The notes under the pieces were generated by a model. That model worked only from the letters and a program-made list of their open reading frames with translations. It did not search any database and was not told where the DNA came from. Shown here piece after piece: positions 33,501 to 45,355 of a stretch of DNA of 64,000 nt; positions within the stretch are counted from its first letter, which is position 1; each line of letters begins with the position of its first letter. The stretch is from Thozetella sp. PMI_491 (taxonomy: Eukaryota; Ascomycota; Sordariomycetes; Chaetosphaeriales; Chaetosphaeriaceae): contig MU270087.1 of NCBI GenBank assembly GCA_021432635.1, positions 248,001 to 312,000 on the forward strand, written 5' to 3'. The position numbers and the translations under genes were made by a program.

Positions 33501-35080
33501 ACTACTCAGTCCCGCCGATCTGGAAGGAAGTCCATGCGCGCATTCCGAGCTACGCCCAACGCTCGGGAGGCGCGGCGGTGCTGAAGCGCCTGGCTTTCGA
33601 CTCGCTTCGGCTAGAGACAACCATCAATGAGCTGACGGAACTGAGTGACCGGGAAATAATAGACCGGGACCGATCGTACTGTGAGTGTATACATGCTAGG
33701 CCTAGCCTCAGCGTTGGCTTTGGACAATGAAATTAACTTGAAGCAGTCTTCAAACAAACATTCCACATGGGAGACCTGGAGCCTAACGCACAAGAGAGGT
33801 ACAAGGATTCTGTCACCCTCATCAACGGGATCCAGAAATACTGCTCGCCGCAGCCGCAAGACGACTGGGCGTGGTTCTGCATAGAAATCCTAGACTGGAT
33901 GAACCTCAAGATGCACTACGAGGTCTACAACCCCGCGCCGTTCGACCCCTGGCCGCATCGATACATCGTCCAGGATATCGTGCAGGCGTTCCTAACTATG
34001 GCCATGTTCTTCCCGAACCTGGACGTAACTCACATCGCCAGAGAGTTCCTAGACTCGAAAGCATCGCATCTAAAGAGTTCACCGCTCTTCGACCCAGCAT
34101 CGCGCGCGCTGACGCGACCGGATACCAGGACCCGAGAATCGCACGCTCGCCGGCCAAAAGACTTCTGGAAAGTGCTTAAGAGGGCTCTGAAGACACAGAA
34201 GCCCCACATGGGCGAAGTGGGTGATGTTCCCAAGGAATGGCACCTGTACCTACGACCAACCATCGCCAAACGTGAGTTGTACCCAGAACCCCCGTTGTGC
34301 CGGCCGGGGCTCGAGCAAGACACCATTGCATAACTAACCTTTCCGCCCCTACTTACAGTATATCGTGCCGGCATCGTCGCTCCGGCGAACATCCAGCCGC
34401 ATCCTCAAGTCTGTCCCGGTTACGCCACGGCGAACACGGAGCCGCACCGGCCTGGCAACTTGGACCTCTTCATTAACTACGACAACATTGAGGGGCCGAT
34501 AGAACCGCCGCCGTCCTACGTCGCTTACGAAGACTGGCCGGCCGTGCTCCCCGCCGCGCGCGCCTGGGGGAAGAAGCACCTTGGGGCGCGCTTCGCGGTG
34601 CTCCGGCTGTGGTCCGCCCCCCACTTCTACCCGCTCATGCTCGACGTCGAGAACCGTCACGGAACAGCATTCATCGACACGGTGGAGCGTACCTGGGAAT
34701 GGAAGTTCGTCCCCAAGGACATGCCATTGTCAGAATGGAGCTGCCACAACAACATGCGCCTACGCCTAGGCTTCCTGCGCGAGCAGATGATGAGCGGCCG
34801 AGGCCTCGAGCGGGCAGGCAAGAGCTCGTTGCAAAGGGGAGCCGGATCGGCGGAGGCGAAGTGGAAGCACGGTACCTGCGAGCTGGACGATAGAGTGGTG
34901 ATTAGGGGAGATATGGTGCTGGTGATGGGTACGGACGAACTGGATCTGCTGCGTTGGTCGACGGCGGTGGCCTTCACTTTACAAACGAAGCCATGGCTCC
35001 GGGAGATCGACCTCTGGAAAAGCTTTATCAATGTCGAATTGCAGTTTTTGGAAGACATGAACCCCTTCTGGCTGGATTAA
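30502..35080 (+). CDS. Large conserved fungal protein of unknown function, 1414 residues
   Basis: Six exons join in phase: 30502-32197, 32276-32451, 32501-32944, 32999-33680, 33747-34271 and 34359-35080. The first ATG is at 30502. Near the N-terminus a Cys/His cluster (CQALNISDSLRC, then LFCQFH) has spacing C-x10-C-x11-C-x2-H and resembles small zinc-binding modules such as zf-C3Hc3H; this is only a likeness. A long charged coiled-coil region follows (about 150-260), then a Lys-rich basic stretch (KKSSRKRGGKKKNKAAKK), an acidic segment, and a globular C-terminal half with many aromatic residues and no known motif. It is probably nuclear, given the basic stretch. I do not recognise the family beyond its being conserved-looking. 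Confidence 0.85.
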
Positions 35081-36507
35081 GAGGCCTTGGGGGGGGGGGG
35101 GGGATAATTAAATCAGACTTAGTCTTGGAGGCACCCCCACATCGAGATCATTAGTGGTGCGGACGGGTAGCTTCTGGCTCCAGGCCTTGTCACTCCCAGT
35201 TGGCCTCTCCCCTGGCCCAAAATATACACCGTCTGTTCTAGACTGGTCCCGCCCGTGCGCTAGTGTCCGCATCGCCACCACCACCACCGAGAACCCCGAG
35301 AATCGAAAATCGCCCAGAGCCTGCAGAGAGCCGCTAAGCGTCGCGAACAGAAGGGTGGGGGAAATGAGGGAGAGCCGCTGGGGTTGCATCCGCGGCCCAA
35401 AAAAGGCCATTGCGTGGACGGAGCATGTACCAAGACAAGGTTGCAATCGGGAATGTATTTCGCGGACCGCTTGCTCGCAGCCGAGAAAACCTTGACAGCA
35501 GAGCCTCATGCTACACCTTTATGGAAAGATGGAGTCGCGTCATTGGATACTTTTGCCGACTGCAAGGCAAGGTATACCTCAGCCTCCACGCTTAGTCCTC
35601 TTGGCGGGGGGAGCTGAAGCCGGGGGGGAGGCAAAGAGCGCCAAAATTCCGCACCACACGCATGCACACCCCCCCGTGTTCCCGACTGCGTTTGTCCCTC
35701 AGGTCCACTCATCCAAAGCCAAGATCGGATGGTTCGGTTCAAGCAGCGAGATAGAGCACACACTGGCGAGGATACGAGACGGCCGCAGCTACGTCTCTTG
35801 TCGAGAAGAAATTTGTGCCCCACAAAGCGATCCCGAAGGCACCTGCCCCACGCAAAAGCGCTGCATACCTTATTCAGACAATCGTCCACCCACTCTCCGA
35901 TTCTCGCACCTCCCATCATCATCCAACACGCCGGCCCCCCGTTTCCCCATGCCGAAAGTGCCGACCCGCTCGCCTATGCCGCCAGGCAGCCAGGGGTTTG
36001 AAGGTTGAAGCGAGAATCTCTGGCAGGCGGGGATTTCTAAGCTGCTTCCCCAACCAAGGTGCGGCGCGGGAGCGGGTCCCCCCAAGGACTCTGCGTTGCG
36101 GCTGAGGACTAGTGGCCCGCCATGTCCTATTCGGGCATCACCAGTTGCCGCCCGAAGGCGCCTGAGGTCTGTCTAACACAAGCCAATCTGCCTTGTTCCG
36201 CCCATCATGCAGGGCCTAATTTGACGCCAATGCGTTCGACGAGCATCCGTAACCTTGCTAAGCCCTCAGGCCTAGGGGAGGGCGCCTTGGGCGCCTCCCG
36301 TCGGCTCGTGCGTCCGATCTCGTCCTTAAATGGCGGTGGCTTCCTCCTCTTGGAGAGCCATTGGCGTGCCTCCTGGAGCGAGAACTTTGTTACCCCTATC
36401 GACGCTTTCCGTCTTGACGACTACAGACGCGGTGCCGACCAGCCCAGTGCTCCCAGTCCCGTCTTCCTACTCACCGAAACGACACAGCCAGCCAGATTCT
36501 CGCCAAC
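35081..36507. other. Intergenic with a 16-G run
   Basis: No gene is seen. A run of 16 G (35089-35104) starts eight bases after the stop codon of the large gene. The last few hundred bases are the promoter and leader of the MARVEL gene. Confidence 0.5.
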
Positions 36508-37632
36508 ATGACGGCTCCTCAACCAACAACAACTACTACTACCGGCCCGTACATCGTGGAGACACCTTTGTGGTGCACCATCGTGCGCGGTGCCCAGGCT
36601 TTCTTTGGCTTCATCATCCTGATCCTCGCGGGTCTCCTCATCCACGGCTATGCCATGGATGCCAATGTCTTTGCCTTGGTTTGCGTAAGTTGCCCGCCAC
36701 CTGGAGGGAGCCATGGTAACTCCGTCGACTGGACCTCTGGCTGACCTCGTCTGCCTTCGCTAGGGCCTCTTCACATTCATCGTCGTCGGCTATGCACTGG
36801 TGAGCGAGAAGGTCCCCAGCGCTCACGCCGCGTATAACATCTGGGCCGTCCTGTCTCTCGACCTCTTCATGGCTATCCTGTGGCTCGCTTCCATGGGCGC
36901 CAACGCGGCTCTGCGCTCCACCTTCAAGTACACCGTCAGCACCAGCTGCTACAACGATGGTAGCGCCGTCAACAGCGAGCATTGCACCGTCTTTCGCCGC
37001 GAACTGCTCGGGAAGCGCGCGGCCGTGGCGAGCGCGGCCGGCCTCGCCGAGATCTCGGCCATTGCTGGACTCAGCGCACTTGTCATGTACGTTTACTCTC
37101 GCCCGCCTCTCCATCTAAAAATGTTGAACCTTCTCCTGACATCGTGCTTGCTAGGTTGCTCTTCATCGCCACCCTGGTGTACAACGGCCACACGTTCCGC
37201 ATGTATCATCAGAGCAAGGCCCAGACCGCGTCGGCAACCAATGCTACCGTAGAGATGGGCCACCAGCAGACCCCGATGCTGAACCCCAACCAGCCGACCA
37301 GCGCGCCGCAGTATCCTCAGTACAACGAGACTCAGGAATACAAGCCCCAGCCCTATCCCCAGGCGACCCCGTCTCCTCAGCCCACCCCGTCGCCCCAGCC
37401 ATACAACTATCCTCCCCAGCAGTATCCGCCTCAGCAGCCCTATCCTCCTCAGCAGCCATACCCTGCTCAGCAGCCTCAACAACCGTACCCTACTCAGCAG
37501 CCTCAACAGCCGTACCCTGCTCATCCCCAACAACAGGAGTACCAGGTTGCGCAGCCCCAGCCGCACGTCCCGCCAGCACAGCCATATGCCTACCCGCAGA
37601 ACCAACAGGAGCTGCCTGAACATCGCCAGTAA
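36508..37632 (+). CDS. MARVEL-type four-TM membrane protein with Pro/Gln-rich tail, 325 residues
   Basis: Three exons (36508-36684, 36764-37086, 37155-37632) join in phase. Four hydrophobic segments are visible: FFGFIILILAGLLIHGY, LFTFIVVGYAL, NIWAVLSLDLFMAILWLASM and a last pair across the exon 2/3 border (AGLAEISAIAGLSALVMLLF). A loop between TM3 and TM4 has two Cys (TSCYNDGSAVNSEHC), as in MARVEL-like fungal proteins. The C-terminal 130 residues are cytosolic and rich in Pro, Gln and Tyr, with YPPQQP and YPAQQPQQ repeats. Such proteins organise membrane domains such as eisosomes or tetraspan patches; the specific role here is unknown. Confidence 0.85.
37380..37530 (+). repeat. Pro/Gln/Tyr codon repeat in the MARVEL protein tail
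   Basis: Short coding repeats of CAGCAGCC(C/T)TATCC(T/C) encode YPPQQP and YPAQQPQQ units. Such arrays vary in length between strains and often mediate low-complexity interactions. Confidence 0.75.
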
Positions 37633-40481
37633 TAGGCCCTCGGCATGCTCACCGAGATTGTTTAGCGTTTTTCTGTGCAGATCTGCAGGTTGATCCGGGG
37701 CGTTTGGTTCCTTTTTAGACATGATAGGCACGGCTATGAGATGTAGATTCTACTACCTAGTAATTACAATGATATCCTCCACTGTGAACAATCTTTGACC
37801 AGGAAATCTACACCTAGAGCCCGTACCCCGTGTCCAGCCTTGTACAGCCCGTGTATTTAGCTTATATGCAGCGCCGTTTCGCGCCCTTCTTTGTCGGCCA
37901 CTCTGGTGCAATGCCAAGAGAATAGGCCGCCATGATCTCAGCCCTTCCGTGCGGGATCTAAAAGGTGTGTCTAGGACTATCCCTGCAGGGGGCAGCCTCG
38001 CAGCGTAAGGAGGGAGCCTGCAGGAACTACTATTGAGACCAATAATAATGCCTAGGGTGGCAGATCATATCAGCATATGGGCAGGTCGCCCTTGAGACTT
38101 GGCATATATCGCAGATCAGAGCAGTACAACAGAGGTGCTGTTGGGCAAAGAAGATCGTGGAACCTCGGGGGCGTTCGCCTAAGCGAACCGACTCAGTTAA
38201 TCCTCAGACAACCTATTGCTCCCATGACAGAAGGGGTTAACAATACAGCCCCTGTTTGTATGTTTGTATGTTAGCGTGGGAATGAAAAAGCCACTGTCTC
38301 AAATTTACTATTATAGGCCATGCGAGGATATACGGAGAGCTTACAGGGCCAAAAACGTGCCAAAGGAGCCATTTACTAGGTTTCGAGCCCTCAGATCTGT
38401 CTGGCATCCCTTTCTCGTGCTAAGTTAACAAAGCATGTACGAAGTGGACTGTATGACTCCAAGTCGGCCGCATGGCTCTCCTCAGCTCCATGGGCAGACG
38501 TCGCACAATCGGCGCCGAGACTCAGCACTGTGCGACACGAGGCCGACTTGTGATCACGTCTTCTGCGCTAGTCTCTCTCCATGGCAACTTTGGCCACAGG
38601 CGGTCGGCAACGAGCAGGCCACAACGTGCCAGATAAAGTTCAGCCGGCGCAGGCGTGTTGTTACGCCAAATACGCACCTCGCCTAGGGACAGGATGGACA
38701 GCAGAAGCATGATTCCCCTTAGCTGGTTTGTAGAACCGTAGTGCGACGTGAAGCCAGTGCCTAGGTGGCTCGTTGCAGGATACAAGATCTCCGTGCTAGC
38801 GGCCCGAGACCAAGCAACAAATACCAAGACGCAAAGTTACATCGGCTGGTTGCTTGGCTTACTAGTAGCGGCAACGCAGCCAAGACTGCACGTGAACCCA
38901 CCAACGTGCAACATCAGCTTCGGCATGTTCTTCTCGTTCCATGGGTATAGCAGGCCCGAGTCCTTATCATGGGCCGAGCACAGAGAACCACAAATGCGTG
39001 GCAAGAAGCACCCCAGTCAGGCTGCACGGCATCCTTGAGGAAGAATAGAGCAGAATGTGGCTGGAATCGTGCCACATTCGGCGCGGCCAGCCGCTGTGGA
39101 CCAGAGTCTACGCGATCTAGATCCGGGACGTCCGCCATGGAGAGGCTTCTACAGCAGTCCGGGAAGGCACGCGAAAAAGGGAGGCGTCGGCTGCTGTTGC
39201 TAGCCCTTGCTCCACCCTTGTCGTGCTTGGTACCCACGGCTCGTGTACATACTTATCTTTGGAAGGTTTATGGAGCCGGACGGGAAAGGGTGTCTGAAGA
39301 CCGGGGACGACTGAATAGCCTGGGATGGAGTAGTCCCGGGACAAGCCGGCACAGCTTCGCTCCCAAAGATGGCCACGCTGGTCTCACAGCTCGTATTCAG
39401 GACAATTGAAGGCAGGATATATCACAAAGGGGGCCTACAGGTTGGCCGAGCTCCGATGAACCCGTTGGCCTTATGGCTGCTCATATAGAGCACCTGTGTC
39501 GCCGGATGCTCTGATGTCATACAAAAGTGCTCTCTATATAAGAAGAAAGGGGAGAGGGCCATGATGTGGCAAGCAAGATTGGAGGGAACCTCCTAGAAGC
39601 CATGCGGGCGGCCGGCTCATATCTCGCCTGAATCTGCTGTGGCATGGCTACGCGAGATGACCCCCGGGGCGCGCGTCGGTGGGAGTAAACAGGCCTTCCA
39701 CCAGACTCGCGAGACCGGTTGTCGTCCGGGCTCCTAGACCCGGATAGCCACTCGAGACTGCGTGCGCCTGCATATCCAGGAACACCGCCCAGGACTCGGG
39801 CGATTTGCCGCTGACTATAGTGCCTAAGCCGCTCCATCACCTGCCCAACCCCTTCTTGGCGCGCGAGGCCCCGCGCGGCCAGGTCCTTCGCCGGATAGGT
39901 ACTCCAAGGTACAGCGCTCTCCAGCGTCCGGTTCTAGCAGCTAGCAAAGCAGCCTCGCGGCGACCGGGCGCGCAGTGACCGCTTGATCCTGCCATCTCCC
40001 GAGTCGGGCAATATGGATGGTGAGCCCTTGTGCAGGCGATTGGCCACCATCAGGGTTGGTGGATATGAACCATGACCTAATTCGAGGTCATGGTCGGCCC
40101 TAAATCAGGCACAACAGGCAAGTGGTGGAACCAGGGTATATCGGTAAATTGCTGATGGACAAAGACGCTACGCCGAGAAGGAGACGTTGGGCGGGCATCC
40201 GGGTAAAGACGCGTAGGAGGAGCCGGGGTTGGTAGTCCTGGGCTGACGGGAAGAAGAACCTCACACCTATGCAAGCCGGCCCATGACGGACGGTTTGCTC
40301 GTTGGGGGCAAGAGACGATCCAGTTTTCACGCATGCCCGTCGTTTCCGTGCAGCAAGCGGGCGGCGTGGCCTCTTTTCTTGGAGGACGGCACTGTGCTTC
40401 CCCGAGGTTTGCAGGTTTTCCAGGAGTCAGGCGACGTTCGTTCCTCGGTTTTGCACTGGCTGAGCGGCATCCTGACCGGGT

Positions 40482-40499
40482 GGAGAGAGAGAGAGAGAG
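40482..40499. repeat. (GA)n microsatellite
   Basis: A simple run of GA dinucleotides, nine copies. Confidence 0.85.
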
Positions 40500-42487
40500 C
40501 TACACAGCTTGACGGCTTACCGAGGTGTCGTCGCTCGCCAGCCAAGCCTCGTCCTGCTGCCGGTTGGTCCTGACCCACCTGCTCGGGGGCCACCCTCACG
40601 ATGGCAACCTTTGGGCGACCGACAGCTGCCGGCGCTAGTCTGCCAAGATTTCCCACCAAAGACTTCTTCCCCTTTTATTTCCCTCAAAAACCCTGTCTAC
40701 CATCCCTGTCGAGCCAGTCAGTTTGGCGGCCTGCAGCAAGGCAGGCAAGTAGGACATGCACATTCACATTCACGTGCGGTACCTTGGTTGGCTAGCACGC
40801 CGGTCGGCCCTATAACTGGCTGCGACCATGGATGTGGTGCTTGGGGAGCAAGACCCAGCCAGGAGAAGCCGCTGTGGAGCGACCAGCGTGCTGCGGCACC
40901 AGCGAGGAAGATCCCACTAGCTTTTGCAAGAGACCTCGAGCTTCGCGCTGCAATTGGATGGAGGGGCAGGCAGGCCTTTGCTAGAGTCAGTGGGGCTTGA
41001 GGGGCCTACAGCGACTGATAACGACCGTATCAGCGGCACAGCGGGGCCGAGAGATCGAAGATCGCCGCCCCCCTCGGCATGGCACAGTGGGATGATCGCC
41101 GGCGCCCCTGTAAGCTGGCCCACACGGCCGCTGTGGAGAGGCAGAGGAGGAGGGGGGGATTTGGGATTGGGGCGGCCGCAAACGGCCTGCGTGTGAAAAG
41201 GAGATGAGAATTCGAGAGTATACAGTAGGTGCTGCCATTTGCCATGACTCAGGCCTTCGGTGAGCGTGGCACGAGAGGGTCCTTGATCCGCCGGCCCATA
41301 GCACGTCGCAAATAAGAATTGAGGTGAGCATCTATGAAGTCATCGAGCCGCCGGACGTCATGTGAAACGGCATAGTCTGCCAGTGGGAGGATGTGTACCA
41401 CCACGGCCCAATCATGGACAAGGCGGCCCATCGGTCGCTCACAGCAATCGCCTCCCGCCCAGGCGAGGTCGCAATTGCTCCCAAACAGGTCGCAGAGACG
41501 ACTCTGCCGCGGCGGTGCAGCAATAGAGGGAGAGAAAGTCCTGATGCTGGCGCCCGCCGTGCCGCCTTATCAGCAAGAGAGGGGAAAGTCAGAAAGTCGA
41601 TGATGGGCGCGGATTCCAAGAGGAGCCATCCGCGCCGCCTGCTCGGGCGTTTTGGGTGGGTAGCAGTGCAGTAGGTGGCCGGGACTTGCATCCCCGCGCA
41701 TGCGCCCCCGAAGGCCTCGAGGTGCTGACGCGGGCGCCCGAGCAGCTCTTTTTCCTTGTTTGTGTCCCTGTTGGCGTCGAGCAACCAGACATTTTATCGC
41801 ACATCACAGGCACCTTCGCAGGCGCACACTGTGCTGCTGCTTGCAGCTGCGGGGAACGAATAGAAAGGCACTGTCGTGACTGTATGTACAGTACCTCACC
41901 TAGTAATGAGGCGGAGGGGTCAGGACGACACATTCTGGGCTATCTGAGAAGCGCACATTGGCGGTGATCCTGTCTTGCTTCTTCGGCACTGGCCGTTTCG
42001 AAATGTCTCTAACCCTTTCTTTTTTTTTTCCCTTTCCCTTCCCAGTAGATCCTACGAGCCCGGCCACCACGTTGCGTCTCTGGGCCGAGAGAAGGCACGC
42101 CATGAAATGGAAGTGGTTGACAGCCGAGACAGCCCACGCCTATCTTCCCGCCCCTGGAGCCCCGATCCCAGGGAACCTGTTCGAACCCAGGCCCCCGACA
42201 AGAGCCCAGCGTGACGTTCGTGTCTATCACACGAGTCGTTGCGTCTAGTCATCGCCTCTCCTCGGACTACCCCCGACGCTCGGCTTCCACCAAGCGCAGA
42301 TTGATCCTGCCTGACCGCGCCTGTCTAGCTCTATTTAGCTCTCATCATTGCGACACAGCCGTACGTCTCCTGCTAAATGCAGCTAGAAACAATTGAGCAG
42401 CGCGCGGGGTGGGTAGCAAGATAGGCATGTATCCGTATCACTTTGATACGCCAGATCTACACGCATGGCAAATACACCTCCAGGGGG

Positions 42488-42525
42488 GAGCTCCGCAAGC
42501 TCCGGGAGCTGAGCTTGCGGAGCTC
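42488..42525. repeat. Perfect 15-bp inverted repeat with an 8-nt loop
   Basis: GAGCTCCGCAAGCTC at 42488-42502 is exactly reverse-complementary to GAGCTTGCGGAGCTC at 42511-42525, separated by cgggagct. The stem is GC-rich and lies in gene-free DNA about 1.5 kb upstream of the Pir gene. Confidence 0.9.
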
Positions 42526-43679
42526 ACTCCTGCTTGGGACGTGCATTAGTCCTGCTCGTCCACGCCACCCCTGGCTGCTAACCCAACGGCGGGCCTCGCT
42601 GGTTGGGCCGGCATTCAGCCAAACCCATGCTAGCCAACTAGCCTATCCGGCCAGCAGATGGGGAAAGGTAGAAAACCACTCCTCGGTATCTCAGCCTACC
42701 TTCGTCAGCGGGCGGCATGCGCCCAAAAGCCTCTTCTCCTGCAGCGTCAGCTTTCAGGCAGCACAACGAGCGCCGCCGCACACGTCGAGCTGTCAGGCCA
42801 GACCGCCAGCAGGACGAGGGACTTTCTTGTGTGCCTGCCCGCGAGGCCCAACACCAACCTCGCGGATCCTCGCGGTCCGCAGCGGGTTGTTTGTTTGTTT
42901 CTGGGCTCTCTACCGCTGGCGGCCCGTCCGCATGCCTGATCGGACAACGAGCCTCTCCCCAGCGCCTGGTTATTTGGCCCGCTGCTTCAGCCGCGGAAGG
43001 GAAAAAGAATAGCAGATAGTTCTTAAGCCTCCGCCCTGGCAACCAGGGAGAAATGCTCCGACCATGCAAGCGCGCACAATGGGGGGGGGAAGGGGAGGAG
43101 GGGTGCCGCGGCAGAGGTTCCGTTGATTCATACCGCACGGCAGGGAGTGGTTGGGATCCGCATTTCTTGAAGACCCAAGACAGCAGCGCCCGGCCCCCCC
43201 CCCCTCCCCCCTTTGACATCACAACTCAGAGAGCTGGGGGCGGCATCCCGGCCCATTGTCTGGCTGCTTCTTTTCTTTTCCCTGCCCCAACCACCGCAAA
43301 CAATATCCAGTCCCATCAAAATAGCTATCCTCCTCCTTCTGCAGCATGTGGGGTGGCCGGGAGGCCTAGATTGCCGTCCCGCCAGGTACCGCCGTGTACT
43401 CCCGGCCCTGGCGCAGGCCGTGGGGTGACCTGCATGTACTGCGTTTGTGTACTGTGTCCCACACTGGCTGCCGTCCGCCCCTGGGATGGATGGCAACCAC
43501 CAACAAGGACGGGTAGCTGGGGAGGAGTGAACCGAGCCCAGGGGGGAGGGGGGGAGAAGGGAAGAAAGAGGGAGGAAACACTAGCAGCGCGGTCTCCCGG
43601 ATTTGACCGTGTCAAAGTATGTCTGTGAATGGATGACGTGCAGGAACGAGGTTTGCCCATATATGAGTCCATTGCGATC

Positions 43680-44040
43680 TGGTTTCCTTCTCGACCTTCT
43701 CCTGTCCTTCTACCTCCCTCCCTCCCCCACCGCCGGAAAAAAAGAGACCCCGTCTGTAGTACCTTGGGCTCGAGATAAACCAAGCTTCCTTGGTTTTCAC
43801 CCACCTCCGTCGTTCTCACTTCACCTCACTCACTCGTTTCCTCTCCACCAAAACTCTCTCTCGTTTGCCAAACCTCACCCCCCACCACTCCAGCGTTCTT
43901 CATCGCAAAACAACCCGCTCGTTACCAACGAAGCTATTTCCTTTTGCTCTCTCAGACAGCTTTCCGTCGTTTACCAACTCTCGTCCCCCCGGACTACTCA
44001 GCTAAGCCATCTGACAAGCCAACTACTCTGACAAGGCAAG
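43680..44040 (+). promoter_or_regulatory. Pyrimidine-rich leader of the Pir gene
   Basis: The plus strand is dominated by C and T runs (for example CCTTCTCGACCTTCTCCTGT and CCTCCCTCCCTCCCCC) up to the ATG at 44046. CT blocks of this type mark transcription starts of highly expressed fungal genes, so strong expression is likely. Confidence 0.55.
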
Positions 44041-44045
44041 GCACG

Positions 44046-45355
44046 ATGAAGGGCTTCACCATCCTCGCCGTCCTGGCGTCCGTTGGCCTTTCCGTTGGCC
44101 AAGGCGTCACCGACAAGATTCCACCCAAGGGAGCTGCTCCTGACGGTTGCAAGCCCATGTTCGATGGCTTGTTCCAGGTGACCGTCGAGGATGTGACCAC
44201 CGTCCACGCCAAGCGTGATTTGGGCCGTTACCAGGTGAGAAACCGCTCCCCACGGCTCAGTTGATAAGCCCATGGCGTTGCTCGAGACCAGCTTTGGGCA
44301 GCTCAGCAGAGCGCTCCGAGCTGCGTTCTGTGAATCCCAAGGCCCAGTCTCATGGCTACGGGTTTTAGTATCTGCCGAGAACTAACCAGGACTTCCTTGG
44401 AGCAGAAACGTGGCGGACAGTGCGCTGCCGATGGCACGCTCGTCGTCGGCCTGGCTGATGGTGTCCTGACCGACGCCAAGTCTCGCACTGGATACATCGC
44501 CTCCAACCGTCAGTTCCAGTTTGACGGTCCGCCCCAGGCCGGCGCCATCTACACTGCCGGCTTCTCTGTGTGCGCCAACAACTCGCTGGCGCTCGGCAGC
44601 TCGGCAGTCTTCTACGAGTGCCTGTCTGGTGACTTCTATAACCTGTACGACGAGAACTGGGCTCCCCAGTGCTCCCCGGTCGAGATCGTAGCTATTCCCT
44701 GCGGCGGACCGGACCCGCCGTACGCCAGCCAGATCCCCGACGGTCAGGTTGTTGGCACCACGGTTGTCGCTACCACGGTTGTCATCCCGCTCAGTGATGG
44801 CCAGCCTCAGGTCATCACCACCACGATCCCGGTCCCGCTCTGCCAGATCGGTGACGGTAAGCTCTCCCCCATTCTCGGCTGTCTGCTCTCACTTCATCCC
44901 TCGGCCTCGCGACTTTTGGGCCCTTTCTCAACCAGTAGACCTGGAATTGGGCACATCGCTGACAATGCGCAGGCCAAGTCCAAGGAAAGACGGTTCCGTG
45001 TGCCTCGATCACGGCCAAGCCGACTTCCGCCCCCGTCCCCGTCTCGCAGTATTCGGACGGCCAAATCCAGGTGACGCCCCCGGGCACCGGTGCTCCCCCG
45101 CCACCCGCGACTACCCCGACGGCCGCACCACCGCCCCCGGCCTCGTCGGTTGTCTCGTCGGCTGCCCCGCCACCTCCCTCGGGCAAGAACGCCACCTCGA
45201 CGCTCAAGTCGACGACGGCCGCCAGCCCCCCGACTACCACCGCGGCATCTACCCCGCCGCCCACCAGCGCGCCCGCCAACGCCGCCGGCAACTTGCAGAT
45301 GAGCTCGCTAGCCGCCCTCGTCGTCGGAATCGTCGGCGCGGTCTGCTTCCTCTAA
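44046..45355 (+). CDS. Pir-type covalently linked cell-wall protein with C-terminal GPI-like tail, 340 residues
   Basis: Three exons (44046-44234, 44406-44856, 44973-45355) join in phase. The order is: signal peptide (MKGFTILAVLASVGLSVGQG), a pro-region with a Lys-Arg Kex2 site (HAKRDLGRYQKRGGQC), a domain with conserved cysteines (GQCAADGTL, FSVCANNSL, VFYECLSGDFYNLYDENWAP, then QCSPVEI), and Pir-like units (SDGQPQ, QIGDGQVQ, SDGQIQ). A Pro/Thr/Ser-rich stalk and a hydrophobic end (LAALVVGIVGAVCFL) suggest a GPI anchor. In yeast, Gln in DGQ units forms alkali-labile ester links to beta-1,3-glucan. A role in wall cross-linking is likely. The exon 2/3 junction splits the GDGQVQ unit in phase. 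Confidence 0.85.

Larger units (their letters stand above)
37633..44045. other. 6.4-kb gene-free interval upstream of the Pir gene
   Basis: No supported gene is found on either strand. It contains a GA microsatellite (about 40482-40499), pyrimidine runs near 42020-42050, a perfect hairpin at 42488-42525, several G and C runs near 43080-43215, and a CT-rich leader from about 43680 to 44040 ahead of the Pir gene. Confidence 0.6.
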
